NCBI RefSeq assembly: GCF_043641665.1
Contig: NC_092183.1
Coordinates: forward strand, 22,726,501 to 22,790,500
Reading direction: 5' to 3'
Source of the DNA: Enoplosus armatus
Lineage: Eukaryota; Chordata; Actinopteri; Centrarchiformes; Enoplosidae
Length of the DNA stretch: 64,000 nucleotides
Part shown: in pieces, positions 1 to 12,600 of the stretch
How the letters are laid out: the number at the start of each line of letters is the position of its first letter
How positions within the stretch are numbered: position 1 is the stretch's first letter
The notes under the pieces: model-generated
Told to the model about the DNA's origin: nothing
Databases searched by the model: none
The model's input: the letters and a program-made list of their open reading frames with translations, nothing else
Position numbers and translations under genes: made by a program

Positions 1-469
1 CTTTCCCTGAAGTTATGAAACATAGAGGTCTGAAATCTAAAAACACCTGGGCAACCAAGGGCCTAGTGCTTATGGTCATTTAAAAAATACCAGCATTCGT
101 TTTTTCCACGCGTTGTTTTGCAAGCAGACATTGCCATTAGTCAGTGGCCTTTGTCTCACTGCGCTGCCAAACTCTTCAGTTGAGCAGTGATGAGTTTGTC
201 GCCCGAGTGTAGGAGGTCACCATGTGGCCTTCCATCTGCTCAGTGGTGAGGAAGATCAATAATGATGATGCTCTCGCAGAGGTGGACGGCTCAGAACTTA
301 ATGGGTCAGTTTGCGCAAATCACAAAAAGCATATCTGAACAGTAATCATCAGACTTTGTGGCCTCCAGTAGAAGGCTACACTAGCGTTATTGATCCGCCT
401 CCATGTACACTCCCTTTCCCAGAACATGTATAGTAGCACTCATGTGCCTAATGATGGCAGTCCTGAGCT

Positions 470-1735
470 TACCCTGTCCTGGAAATGAGAATATATGGCA
501 TACTTGGCTGAAACATGTAATGACTATGCCATAAACCTAGATATAAAAGGAGTGAAAGATGAACACAAACAGAGGTTAATAGCTTGCATCTAACATGGTG
601 AGCTGAAAGCTTTTGGGCTGTCTCCATACACACATTTGAATCAGGTACCTATAGTACTGCACCTGGCCAGGAAGGTCATCATGAGCTTTTTAGCCATGCT
701 AGCGGCGATCAGTCCTCCGCCCGATTGAGAAATATCTCTATAATTTGAATAGATCGCCATGACATTTCTACAGAAATTCATGGTCTGTACATCTAGAGGA
801 TGGATTCAAATGACTTTGGTGATCCCCTGAGTTTTAGTGCAACCATAAGGTTGATATGTTTGGTATTTAGTGAAATATCTTATTGGATAACTATTGGATA
901 GATAACCCAGAAATTTGGTGCAAACATTCATGGTCCACAAGCAAAAATAAACATTTCTACTTATTCAGTGAAATATTAGCATCTGCAAGATGGATTGGCA
1001 CAACATTTGGTCAGATAGTAATGGTTCCCAGACAATGAATCCCAGTGACTTTGCTGATTCCTTCTATTGCTCTGGCGCTACCAGGGGGTTGATATTTGTA
1101 GTTTGAAATGAAATGTCAACTTTTGAATGGATTGTCACGAAACTTGTATCAGACATTCATGTATCTCTCAAGATGAGTTGTAATAACTTTCATGCTCTAA
1201 TGCCATCATCAGGTCCATGACCAAACGCCTGCAAAGCGACATTCCCATCAGCTCTGCTTTGTGTTTGGTGCTAATGAGCGAATGTTAACACGCTAACATG
1301 CTAAACTGAGGTGTAAACATTATACCAGCTAATCCCCTGCATGTTAGCATTGTCACTGTGAGCATTTTACCACGCTGACATTAACGTTTAGCTTAAAGCA
1401 CGCAAAAGTACAGCCTCACAGAGGTGTGGCTGAAGACTCTTGTCTTGTAAAGTATCCTTGAACATATATGAGGCCGCTCACATGGTTGACAATGACATTT
1501 CTGAGTAACTAACATGTCCTGAAAATAAGAATATATAGCGGGCCTTACTACTACTTATGTAGTAACTTTGTCATCAGCCTAGAAATGGCTTGTGTGAAGT
1601 GAGAGGCACAAGAGGTTAATAGCTAGCGACAAAATGGCGGATTGAAAGCTTTTTGGCTTTCTTTATACCTACAATACGTCGCCAGGAATGTCATCATGGG
1701 CTTTTTGCAAATGCTTTGTTAGCGTCACACTACAG
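470..1735. repeat. Local diverged direct duplication flanking the fish repeat
   Basis: The segment at about 474-710 and the segment at about 1512-1735 share an order of phrases: tcctg-aaat-agaatatat, agaggttaatagct, tgaaagctttt, ggaa(g/t)gtcatcatg and gcttttt. The two copies lie about 1.04 kb apart with the repeat above between them. Divergence is substantial, so the duplication is old. Confidence 0.45.
741..1450. repeat. Diverged teleost interspersed repeat with internal ~100 bp units
   Basis: Phrases such as acattcatggtcc, gatggattg and gtgatcccctgag recur, followed by the gctaacatgctaaa / catgttagcattgtcactg block. I recognise this as a common, unclassified repeat of fish genomes. The internal phrases recur at roughly 100-200 bp, suggesting tandem units. 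The copy is old, with many substitutions and no ORF. Confidence 0.55.
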
Positions 1736-2060
1736 AGCTGAAAAACCCTTTAGCTTGACGTTAGCCTGACGTTAAAAACTGGATAGGGCATCAAAAATGG
1801 GGATCTTTGCTGATCAGATAAGGTCTGTAACCACTCCCCTCTCCACCTCCAAATCCATTTTTAACCTGCAGTGTGTTTTCACAAGCAGCATCCTGTAACT
1901 TCCTATCCTTCATCACTTTTTCCACAATGCTATATATTGACTCTGCCGGTACGGTATATTGAGAGATTTTCTATCGGTGGCTGTTGTCAACCATAATCTG
2001 AAACAACTTCCTGCCTGGAGCTCTCTGCTGAGTCCTAGTTTGCCCACTATTGAACCAGTC

Positions 2061-2062
<2 letters not shown>

Positions 2063-2092
<30 letters not shown>
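2063..2092. repeat. (GA)n microsatellite
   Basis: Fifteen uninterrupted GA units. The apparent low-complexity reading frames over it are artefacts. Confidence 0.95.
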
Positions 2093-2094
<2 letters not shown>

Positions 2095-2169
2095 CAGAGC
2101 GAGAGCCAGTCAGACAGACAGACAGAGACAAATAGAAAGGAGGTTTCCCCTTTGCTGAGTTTGAGCCAT

Positions 2170-2272
2170 TCAATAGTTTGTTGGAGCTCCACTGTCATGT
2201 TTTCATTGATGCGACCCTACGAGCAGCAAAGGCCTTCTCTGCTTCCACTCACTCCAGCTGACAAATAATCCA
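2170..2272 (+). other. Possible non-coding first exon of slc4a5
   Basis: The coding exon at 6626 begins right after a splice acceptor, so an upstream untranslated exon must exist. The stretch ending at 2272 is followed by a strong donor (CAG|GTAGGT) and has a composition unlike the AT-rich flanks. This is only a candidate: no promoter element was recognised and the exon's 5' end is unknown. Confidence 0.25.
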
Positions 2273-3001
2273 GGTAGGTTTGCCTTTTCATTTTGTCATA
2301 TTGTCTTATCCTGTTTTTGTTTTTTCTCTCTCCGTCTTTCTGAGCTCTCCCGTCTGAACTCTTAACAGCGCCATTTCATTTTCTCAGCCTGTGAGAGAGT
2401 GTGAGAGTCAGTGATGGCAGTTCAGTTCCTCCTAGTTGTTTTTTTTTCCTTCCTCAGCTCCAGGCCTAGCAAATGTAAATGAAGGCAATACACTCAGTGA
2501 TGTGTTGGGAAAACACAACTAGTGTAGGCACTCTGGAGAATATCAACTGCAGAATGATATTCCTCTGATGTAAATAGGCCTATGACAGCAAATACTGATG
2601 TCTTTTGACTGTGAAAATGTCAATCTTTTTCAGTAACAGTAGTGTGGAGCTGTAGACACTGTTTGCTCCTCATATTAGAGAGGGTGTGATAGATCTGAGT
2701 TTGTGGATTCAGTGTAAGGCAGTAGCTTTGTCAGGGTTTGAGTGTTTAATTCAAAAAAATCACACAGTAGCATGCGGCCATTTAACACACGTTAAATACG
2801 CGTGTTTATTTCTGCAGAACCCAGCAGTGAACAGTTTCATGTGACACCATCCTCTTTAGTGGGGAAATAAAGTTTGTTAAACAGACTTTTAAAAACTTTC
2901 CGGAGAAGTTGATGAGACGTGCAGCGATGTCTTTAAACTTACTGAAGTGCTAATGAGCACCACTTATCCTAATAACTCTAATCTCTCTCTCGCTTTCTTC
3001 T

Positions 3002-3002
<1 letters not shown>

Positions 3003-3054
<52 letters not shown>

Positions 3055-3129
3055 TACACAGACAATTTAATATATCAGAAATAGCACTTAAAGTTTTAAC
3101 TAGGCCTCAGACATCTGAGGTACTTGAAT

Positions 3130-3176
<47 letters not shown>
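3003..3176. repeat. (CA)n followed by (TG)n microsatellites
   Basis: A perfect CA array (3003-3050) is followed 85 bp later by a TG array (3135-3176). In opposite orientation the two could pair into a long hairpin arm. Otherwise 2273-4620 shows no gene that I can support. Confidence 0.9.
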
Positions 3177-3178
<2 letters not shown>

Positions 3179-4620
3179 TGTCTATGCAGTATAGTATGTA
3201 GCTAAATGTGTGTGATCTCGGCGGGGGCTCTCGTGACTAACAGGTTAATGATTGTTTAGTGTGACTGTGCATGAATGTGCTCGATTTGTAAACTGCAAAA
3301 TCTAAATTTAATAGAACAGGTATAATCTCATTATCTCACCACACTGGCAGATGTTTCCGATGTTAAAGGCTAACTAACTAGACAGAATGGCCCGTTGGTG
3401 TTTGACTTGTCTACATTTGTGTGCACACTGACAGAGAACATGAACACATTATCCCGTGTGCACGTTTATGTGTGAGTGTGTGATGTGTGTGCAATGTCTC
3501 TATTAAGCGGTGTGGGGGTTTTGGAGGCAGGGGCGAGCCCATCGATCGGGCCGTGTGAAGGGGGGGGGGGATTTGCCTGCAGCTCTCGCTCCAGCTGCCC
3601 ACTGGGTGTGAAGGACACTGATGTGACAGCACTAATTACAGAGGCAGGAAGCCAGCGCTACAAACATTCACAGCAGCAGCTCAACCAGGCTCTGCTGGGC
3701 TAAACCCCATCCTCCACCGGCCACTTTACACCTCTCATCCCTCCGGGGTGGGTTGTGTTTCAAGAGTGTCATGCCAAAATGAGATATTATCCGCAGAGAG
3801 TCAAGTGAAAAGAAGCACTGCTTTGACTTACAGGATATAGAAACCAGACGTGCTCGGAAACGACAGGACAAACTCTGTAGTGAAACAGAAATCAAAAAAC
3901 CCAGATCTCCCAAACTCCGATCTTTTATTTAAGTAACACTACATATGCGTTAGCATCAAAATTTACTTCAAGTATCAAAAGTAAAAGTAACCATGAGGCA
4001 GAATGTCTCATTTCAGAATAATATATTATATCACTGCATTAAAATGAATGTGTAAGCAATGTTGCAGCTGGTAAAGGTGGACCTATATTCTATTACTGTC
4101 TATACTGCCGGGTATCTTAATCCATAACAATACATCATCATCTATTAGGTGATTTATATTTTGGAGTAATAATGTAAATCTGCAAAGTAACTAAAACTAT
4201 CAAATAAATGTATTGGAGTAAAAAGTACAACATTTGCCCCCAAAATGTGGTGCAGTAGAAGTAAAGCATTTAATGGAAATACCCAAGTAAAGCACAAGTA
4301 CCTCAACATTGTGCTCAAGTACAGCACTTGAGTAAACGTACGTGGTACTGACTGAATGAATGAAAAAAAACATGATTTCCACATAAAAATCCTCAAAAAG
4401 GCATCTACTCCTTCTTGCTCATTAAAAATTCCAGAATATATGAATATGCAAATGTTAATTTAATTTAATGTTGTTAACATTTTCCTGTTGGACACAAGAT
4501 GTCCATTCTCAGTGTGTGTGCACTGGTATGTGCACTCAATTTTCCACATCACACTTGTTGGACAGGAAACAACATACGGAGGGGGACTTTTATAGTCTTG
4601 TTGTTGTGACAAGTTATTTA

Positions 4621-5138
4621 TTTAAACCTGCATCAATAGATTACTTTGTCCACTTGGGAGCAGCACAACAAGTTGTAATAAAACATTGACATATTATCAC
4701 CTTATTAAAGAATATTTTGTTTGCTAACATTATGTTTCTGGCCTCCTGACAAATGTTAATTTCAAAATTCACTCTTCTTTTAGCTATGTTTTGGTCTCCA
4801 CCAACTCCTGCGGAAATATCTCTTTAGCTGCCACATGCTCCACTATGTTCCCAAGCTAGTTGCTAACTTTGACTGTCTGCTGTTTGGTGCTGAGCAGGCA
4901 GCTTACAGTGGGTGTATTTATCTTTTGACGGGTTAATGCAAAGAGTGAATCAGTAAGGTTGCTAGCCGTAAAACCAAAACAATGTAGCAAACAAGGCTTA
5001 AAAGCTCCGTAGCGCTGAAGGGACTGCAGAGTTGGGTGAGTTTTTTGTCTGGGTTCATCAATATGGTGACACCTTTCACTTTACCAGTCATTTGATCCCT
5101 TATTAAGATAAAGAAAATATTGATTAGTGCAGCTTTAA
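4621..5138 (+). mobile_element. Non-autonomous element with TTTAAA-CTGCA termini, copy A
   Basis: The first of three copies in the window; the others are at 43661-44114 and 45692-46236. It starts with tttaaacctgcat and ends with ttagtgcagctttaa, imperfect terminal inverted repeats. Shared internal phrases are cactt-gggagcagca, gttttggtctccaccaactcc, tgctccactatgttc and aagaaaatattgatta. It has no coding capacity and is probably a MITE-like DNA transposon; TTAA at both ends may be a target duplication. Confidence 0.6.
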
Positions 5139-6340
5139 GTTTGCCCATATGCAATCCTTCAGTATACGTATGGACATAATAATCTCATATTGTACTTCAG
5201 TCTGGCAGTGTGCCAGCCACAGCAGGCAGTTTAACATGTCCCAGCAGAAAAAGCACAGGTGAAATTCATAACACTAAGAACTGCATTGTGCAGCAAACAA
5301 ATATAATAACTTCAACACTTTCAGGGTCCTGGTACTGTGCATGCTAGTTCTCAGCTGTGGAAAAGGTCTGTAGTTAATAAAATAAAACTACTTGTTTAGA
5401 GTAGTGGCTTTAATCTCCATATTTTTGATGTAAGTACTTCAAATGACTGTGTAATGTGAAAGGTTATTTTGGTTCAGTCTCACCGTTCTCACCGGTCCCG
5501 TGTCCAGCAGCAACAGGCAGATGTTTTAAGCAGCCACATTTTAAACCCCATCGTACACAAGGTGCCCCGCATCAAACGGCAGACGGGAAAAGTCACTAAA
5601 AGGAGATTGAATAATGGCTTTACATTTGTTTGGCAGCCACAAACACAACATGCTCCAGATGAATGCTAGCACATAAGCCGTAATAACTTTGTAAGGTCAT
5701 GGCGTGGCAGGGCTGTGTGCCTGCCGGCTTGTTTTGAAGTTTCTCCCCCCAGCATGGATTAATGCAGCTTTAAATATTTTATGCTACCACCGCTAACTTA
5801 AGGCCAGCCTACTAGACATGTTTCTTTAAACGCACGAGTTGGTTCTGAAACTGAACAATTTGTGTATGACTGCATTTATTTCGATTGTCCTCTGTCCACT
5901 TCTGATCTATACTGTTGTGGACACACTTGCATCTGTGAAGTGCGGAAATAACACAGATTCCACTTTATTCACTGACAAATTGCCAATCCTCACATTGTGT
6001 CACAGGCCTGGCCTCGCGCATCTTTCACTCCTCATAGACGTAGAGGCAAACCCACATTGCAAACTTCATCTAGCCTGCAATTACAGTACTGTAAATAATA
6101 CTGTGAATGTATATAGTCTCTCTAACCTCTCTCCAGCTGGAACAGGTCTGGCCTTAAACTTTGCTGGTGGCGTCCAATGTGTGAACTGGTGCCACGTGCA
6201 ATAAGTTATCCTTTAATTATGCACATTTCCATCGACTTGACCTCCCTTTTAATTATTTTCCCATTGATCTGTAACCAACATGCAGGTCAGTGAACAAGAG
6301 CTGCTGCTGCTGGAGGCTCACATACCAGAACTAGAGCAAT

Positions 6341-6341
<1 letters not shown>

Positions 6342-6382
<41 letters not shown>
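6342..6382. repeat. (CA)n microsatellite upstream of slc4a5 exon 1
   Basis: About twenty CA units roughly 240 bp upstream of the first coding exon. The preceding stretch 5139-6341 holds no recognisable gene. Confidence 0.9.
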
Positions 6383-6384
<2 letters not shown>

Positions 6385-6626
6385 TCCCTGAAACACACAT
6401 GCACACGTGTACAGATGTTAACAACATTTATATACATGTACAGTTAGATGAAAAAGGCACACACACAGGTGTTCCACAGGTGCATAGGTAAACACACACA
6501 TATGCACATACATTTACCTTATGCATTACACAGCATACACACATATAAATACCCACAACACACACCGTCGAATGTTACACATACCTGAAGTTCACCCAAA
6601 AATTGTCTCTCTTCCTCTGTACCAGG

Positions 6627-9600
6627 ATGGAGCATGGGGACCGAGGGATGGGTGTCTCTAACCTTCGCTATGAGGAGGAGGAAGGTGAGTGTGTGTGTGT
6701 GTGTGTATGTGTGTGTGTGTGGTTCATATCTATGGTAGATCTATCACAGACTGGCCCTCCGCTAATAGAAATAGGAAATTAAGTCATTACACCCACTTTT
6801 TCTCTGAATATTATCATGAGACAGTTGATTCGTGGTTTCTGATTTGTCTCTTTGTTTCTAATTTGTTCTGAGAGTGTGTGTGGGTGAAGGTTGTTCGTGA
6901 GGAGCAAAGATTGTTTGTGTCTTTTCCTATGTCTATGAATGTGTATTTTTGGAACTGGGGGAGTTGCATACGCATGTGCTTGTGTGTGTGTGTGTGTGTG
7001 TGTGTGTTCTGTCTTTGCACTGAGCAACAGGTTAGCCGGTTCTGTTCTTTTTCCAAGTATCTGATATTGGTCTGTGTCTCCCTGTTGTTTAGTTATTCGC
7101 CGCGGAGTTTTGTGTGCAATTCGTTTTAAAGCGACACCTCAGTTGCCAGCAGATGATCAAACTCACATCATCCAGGTTTTTGTTGCAAAACAGGGATTCT
7201 ATGAGCCGCATGCTAAATCACAGGAAGGCTACGGCACTGAGTGATTCTCAATAGACTTTTCTCAGACTTAGATTTTCTTTTATTCGTGAATGTGCCAACA
7301 GAGAATGCTGCTGTTGTTAATAAGCAGACATGATGTGAAACATAATTTATTCAGAGATCGTTAAAACGATTTCACATTCATGAAAACACTCCTCTGAGTA
7401 TCAGGGATTAATAAAAGATCTCATTAGACAGTCTGCCAGTGTTACTGGCTGTCGCTCAACTATTTTGGGGCCCTTCATAAAACATGCATTTAAGTCACTT
7501 GTTTTGGGGAAATTGTGGTCTTCGGTTTTGCCTTTAAATGAGTGTGACCATTTGTTCAGCGTAGTGCTTATTCATGTAACCATCCAGGAACTGTCCATAT
7601 CTGTCCTCAGACCATCAGTCCATCTACATTGGCGTCCCAGTGCCTCGAGGATATCGACGCAAACGCAGGCGAAGGCGCTCTAGCCGCGAGGTCGCCGACA
7701 TGGACAGGGACAGACGCTATAGCCACCACAGACACCAGGAGCGAGACCACTACAGAGACATAGACATGGAGGAAGGACTTATGGATTCAAACGAGCACAG
7801 TCTCCAAGACATCAACCGCACAAGTAAGTCAGATGCCAGAGAGCCATACAATGACATAAGATGATACAAGAGGAAGAAGCAAGAACCTCCTTAAACAGCT
7901 TCATCAGTAGTCTCACAAGGTCAGTTTTCGCCTGCATCTCTCTTCCTGTTTCTGGCCACACTAACATTTTGATTGGCTGCACTGTCTGTGTGGTGATTGA
8001 CGGACACCTCTATCAGGGTGCGTTTCTATCATTATTATCATTGTAGTGTGTGAATCTCAACTCACGAGAAAACAGTTCAACAGGGTCTCATACTTGCGTT
8101 AGAAGGGGCACTCCACCAATTTTACATGTCAAAGGCGCTTTACTCATCCAGGTTAGCACCACTCTGCCTGTGAAAACGGCTGTGCAATGTCTCCTGGAGG
8201 AGCTTCATCAAATCGGAGAAAAGAACCCTGATGACGTCATTGCGAGGTCGTCAGGAACTAAAAGTCAGGATATCACAGTCTACCTCATCTTTATGGAGGT
8301 GTAATACTAAACTGCTGGAGTGCCCTGTAAGGACCGTGGTAGAGGTCAGTCATAGATAGCCGACCAAAAATTGCGTTTTTAATACATTTTGTGCTGACAG
8401 TGCACTCCTAGGCATATGTCTCTCAGTTATGCATTATATAACACACACAATTTTGTGACCGTAAAGGAAATAGTGGCAAAAAAGGAGATGATAGTTGTCG
8501 TCAATTCTTAAAAAAAAAATCCCTTTCTCTCAGGCTGCGTCACTCCAGTCCATTATAGGAGAATTCTATGAATAGCATCTTATAGAACTTCTGCCTCAGA
8601 TTAGTGTGCTGTGAATACAGGGACGTACCGCTGCACGTTTTCTGCACACAGCTGCCGGGCTGTGGCTTTTACTTCAAATATTTCAAAAAAAGAAAAGCTC
8701 TCCAAACGACTGGCACATGAACCAGGCGGCGTCATGTGTTACAGTGTTGTTGCACTCTCCTACCTCACGCCTTTTGATTTGATTTCGCTTCGTTCCAGCA
8801 GTTTTAACAGTGAGCAGCAGGAGACTGAGACGCAGCCTGAGAGTGTGTGTAGCCTGGCAGAACGCTGCGGCTTTGGCTCTAAAAGACTTAAGCCGGGAAA
8901 GTTGGGCACCTTGCTAAATCGATGTGGTGCAATCAGTGGCAAGGCAGCAGATGTGTTTACTTTGTCGGGACTGCATGCAAACACAAATGCAGTCTTTTGG
9001 AGTGTGTGGGCCCCGGTACATAAAGATAAATAATGCATATGGTGCCATTACCAGGAGGAGGACTTTAGCAGGGACAATAAAGGTGTACAAGACAACAACA
9101 GGAGAAAATGGTGCCCAGTGAGGGGAACGTAAACAACTTAGAGAGCATATTGTTGGAGGGAAAATAGACTCTGATCTCTGACTCTCATTCTGAGAGTAAC
9201 AATGAAGTAAGTTGGGCTCTTCTCTGTTTAGCAGTCTTCACACATGTTGAGTGTTGACAAACTTTTCCTTCTGGTTTTGCACGATTGATCTCGTCACCTC
9301 TTGCCATTCAGACAAAACAACATATAAGTGCAATTCACTGGTAGTTGCCTTCAATAAAGTGGTTCGATATAATTGACTCAGCCCGTGTACAGTAATTCAT
9401 ATACCGCTCGCTCCATGGGTTAGCAGCACTATGGTCAACTGACAGCTCATTACCCTGCAGCACCATTCATGAACACTGGGGTCCACTTTAACCTCCGTAC
9501 AACAGTGAAATTGATTGTAAGTACAGTAGGGTCGTGATTGAATACCTATAATCAGGTGGTAATATGTGATCTGGTTGTAGATCAATACCGCAATCATTAC

Positions 9601-12600
9601 TGCTGGTGCAGTAGAGGAAATGCATGGAATGACATGCCTATAGCTGGCTGTAAACAAGGTGTGAGTGAAAAGATTCAATATCATAATTTTTCTCTTGATT
9701 CATATTGGAGATTACTTTTTACATTCATAAGCGACAGGTCAGTTTGTTTTGACCTCTCAGCAAAGGAAAAGGGACTTCCTGTTTGTCTGGTAGTTTGTAA
9801 GTGATATCATGAACTATAAAACTGTCAAAAACATTCATATTTTTCATTCTGTCAAGTGTCTCCGGCGGCAGAGCGGCTACGTTACATCCTGAGTGAAGAT
9901 GATGACATGCCCACGCCGACGCTCTTCACAGAGATGGACACTTTGCAGCGAGAAGGAGACGAGCTGGAGTGGAAGGAGTCTGCCAGGTGGATGGCCACAC
10001 TCACAAACACGCACACACGAATCCAGGCACAGCCACGCCTCTACCACCCAACCATACAAGTGCTCTGGTGTCATGTTGTTTTGCTTTTGCTTCAAGATGT
10101 AAATCTGTAGTATATCCACTCCACAAATGATTCATCCTGTCCAAATATACATATCGGTATCAGACTCTCCAGCAGACTCTGCTCGGATTGTCATGCGACT
10201 CAACTCTGCCTGTACTTTTCCTGCTCTGACAAGTCAAGATGTCTGCTGCTGCAAAAAAAAGGGGGCGATTGCAGATATAAAATGAAGCATGGTTTTATAA
10301 CTGCATGGCTAATATCGCATCCCAGATGTATTCAGAAAGGTATTTTGGGTGAAATTTGATGTTTCCAGAGGAGCCGCCATGTTTATCAGTTTAAAAAGTG
10401 GAAGTAAAGACAGAGGGTGACTCTCAAATGGTGCGCTCGTACAATCAATCAACAATGTAGGAAGAACTTTTAACCTTCCATTGCACAACCTGTTCAAATA
10501 AATGCAAAATTAACCCTCAAATCACAGAAACTGAAGTGAGAGTAGTTGGCATTTCCCGACTGTGGAGTGCTAGAAGGTCAAACAGAGGAGTTTTATGGTG
10601 CTGGAAAAAGTCAGAAAAGGGATTATCTGATGTATACACAGCACTGAGAAGTGCGCTGTTCCTCTGTGAGTGAACAAACACCCTGATTCACATTCATACA
10701 GTGTCCTGCCTGGGGGCTGCCAGCTCGATCCGCAGACATCTACTGAGCAGGGGGCACCACCAGCAGAGCTGAAGTGCTAAGCTCAAAGAAACCTTGACAT
10801 TTGTGTATTCCTCACCTGCTCCTTCTCTCTGTGTGTGTTTTTGCCGCCTTCAGGTGGGTGAAGTTTGAAGAGAAGGTGGAGGAGGGAGGAGAAAGGTGGA
10901 GTAAACCACACGTGTCCACGCTGTCCCTGCATAGTCTTTTTGAGCTCAGGACGTGTCTCCAGACGGGAACGGTGCTGCTGGACCTGGAGGGCTACTCGCT
11001 GCCTCAGATAGTTGGTGAGATGTTTGAGATTTAGTTCCATTTCCAGACTTCAGTGGTCACTGTTAATATCTGTTCTGTTATATATTCAGCCACTGAGGCA
11101 TCATTTAGGCCTGAGGTATTTTTGTGTATACATCATGGATGCCTTGCTTTTAATTTTTCCCAGTAGCCACTTACGGTGTTACAGTGAAAAATTCCCCTGC
11201 GGCCCAAAAAGCATTTTCCCCATAGACCACCATTATAAAAGAGATGTCTGCAAAACTGTTGACAGGGCACCTCGATCCATGACCCTTTGATCCATGGAGG
11301 TTTTATATTTGTAAAATTTCCTAAAGCCGAGAAAAGCGCAAAGTGTAAAGTCTATGGGCTGGGCGGGAACTTGTGGGCGGGGCCAGAGGGAGAAACACTG
11401 CTGCTCATATTCAGTGGGCTGCACACCCCCGGAGGTAAACCCGGAAGCTAGAAACGTTTATGACGTATGTGCCGGGTGAGGAATCCTTATTGAACTGACA
11501 AGGCGCCATCTTTGGGTCCGGTATGCAGACCTTATTATACATTCATGCTATACATGATGTTAGCTAGTAACGTACATTAGCTAGTGTCATGTTAGCTAAC
11601 CAAACCCTTCCCTAGTTTAGTGGGGAACTGCACAGGAAGTCAGCTGTTTTCTAGGTTGTTCCCTAAGAAACTCCAAAAGTGCAATATTGTAAAATGTCCT
11701 GAACCTCTTTGCTCTCTATGCTCTGACTGGAAATTACGTCAACAGATGTAAAACATTTGATTTGGCCTGGGTGTAGCGCCTTCTAAATGACTCACCTGAA
11801 TTAATTAATTGTGTTAGATGCAGCTGCGCTCTCCCGGCCTTTACTTGAGAGCAAACCTGGAAAGTGACAGAACAAACTTTATTAACGAATGTAAGGATTG
11901 TCACAACTTTGTGTTCACAGTTCTTTTCTTTATTTATCATGAAAATTCTGTAGTCGATAGCCTAACGTAGCAAAGATAATGCTGCTCATTTGTAGTGTCA
12001 TTGTGGCCGCTATCGTGACTTATCATGTATCTCAGCATTTATTGCGCCAATAGCCTTATCTCTGCTGACTGCATTCTACATTATACTGTGTGTATTACTG
12101 TATTCACTACCTACTAAGCTAGGGGCCAATTTGAGGCACACTGTTGATATTTGACTCTAAATAGTACCTAGCATGAATATAAACATTTCATGGTTCCTTT
12201 GCTAGCTAGCTAGTTAACTAGCCAACTGAGCTACTTTCAGTGAGGCAGTGTAGGCTATACTGTGCGACAGCAGGCTAACCTACATCTGTAAACTCAATCA
12301 GGTAAAGGTTTACTGTATGGATACCCCTATACCATGACAAGATTCCCTGTTGTTAAGTGTTGAAATATTCACAAAGAGTGACGCATCTGCCAACCCATGC
12401 TTTTACCAATTTCCCCACACTACTCACCACACGCCAAAACGGAAGCTGCAGACGAATCAATTAAACAATCAATAGAGTTTCCCAGTTGCAGCAGATTTAA
12501 ACAACCGCTGGTAGTTTCAATAGATGCTCCATATAGTACATTATAGTGTTTATATGCGTGTACATACCTCTGTGTTGTTGGTTAACAGGTTATAACTCAA

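Noticed and set aside
5839..6204. 121-codon open frame with a hydrophobic start
   Set aside because: No recognisable domain, no splice context, and it lies in the sequence before slc4a5 exon 1; chance frame.
8611..9033. 140-codon open frame in slc4a5 intron 2
   Set aside because: No family similarity, low-complexity composition, and overlapped by an equally long frame on the other strand.
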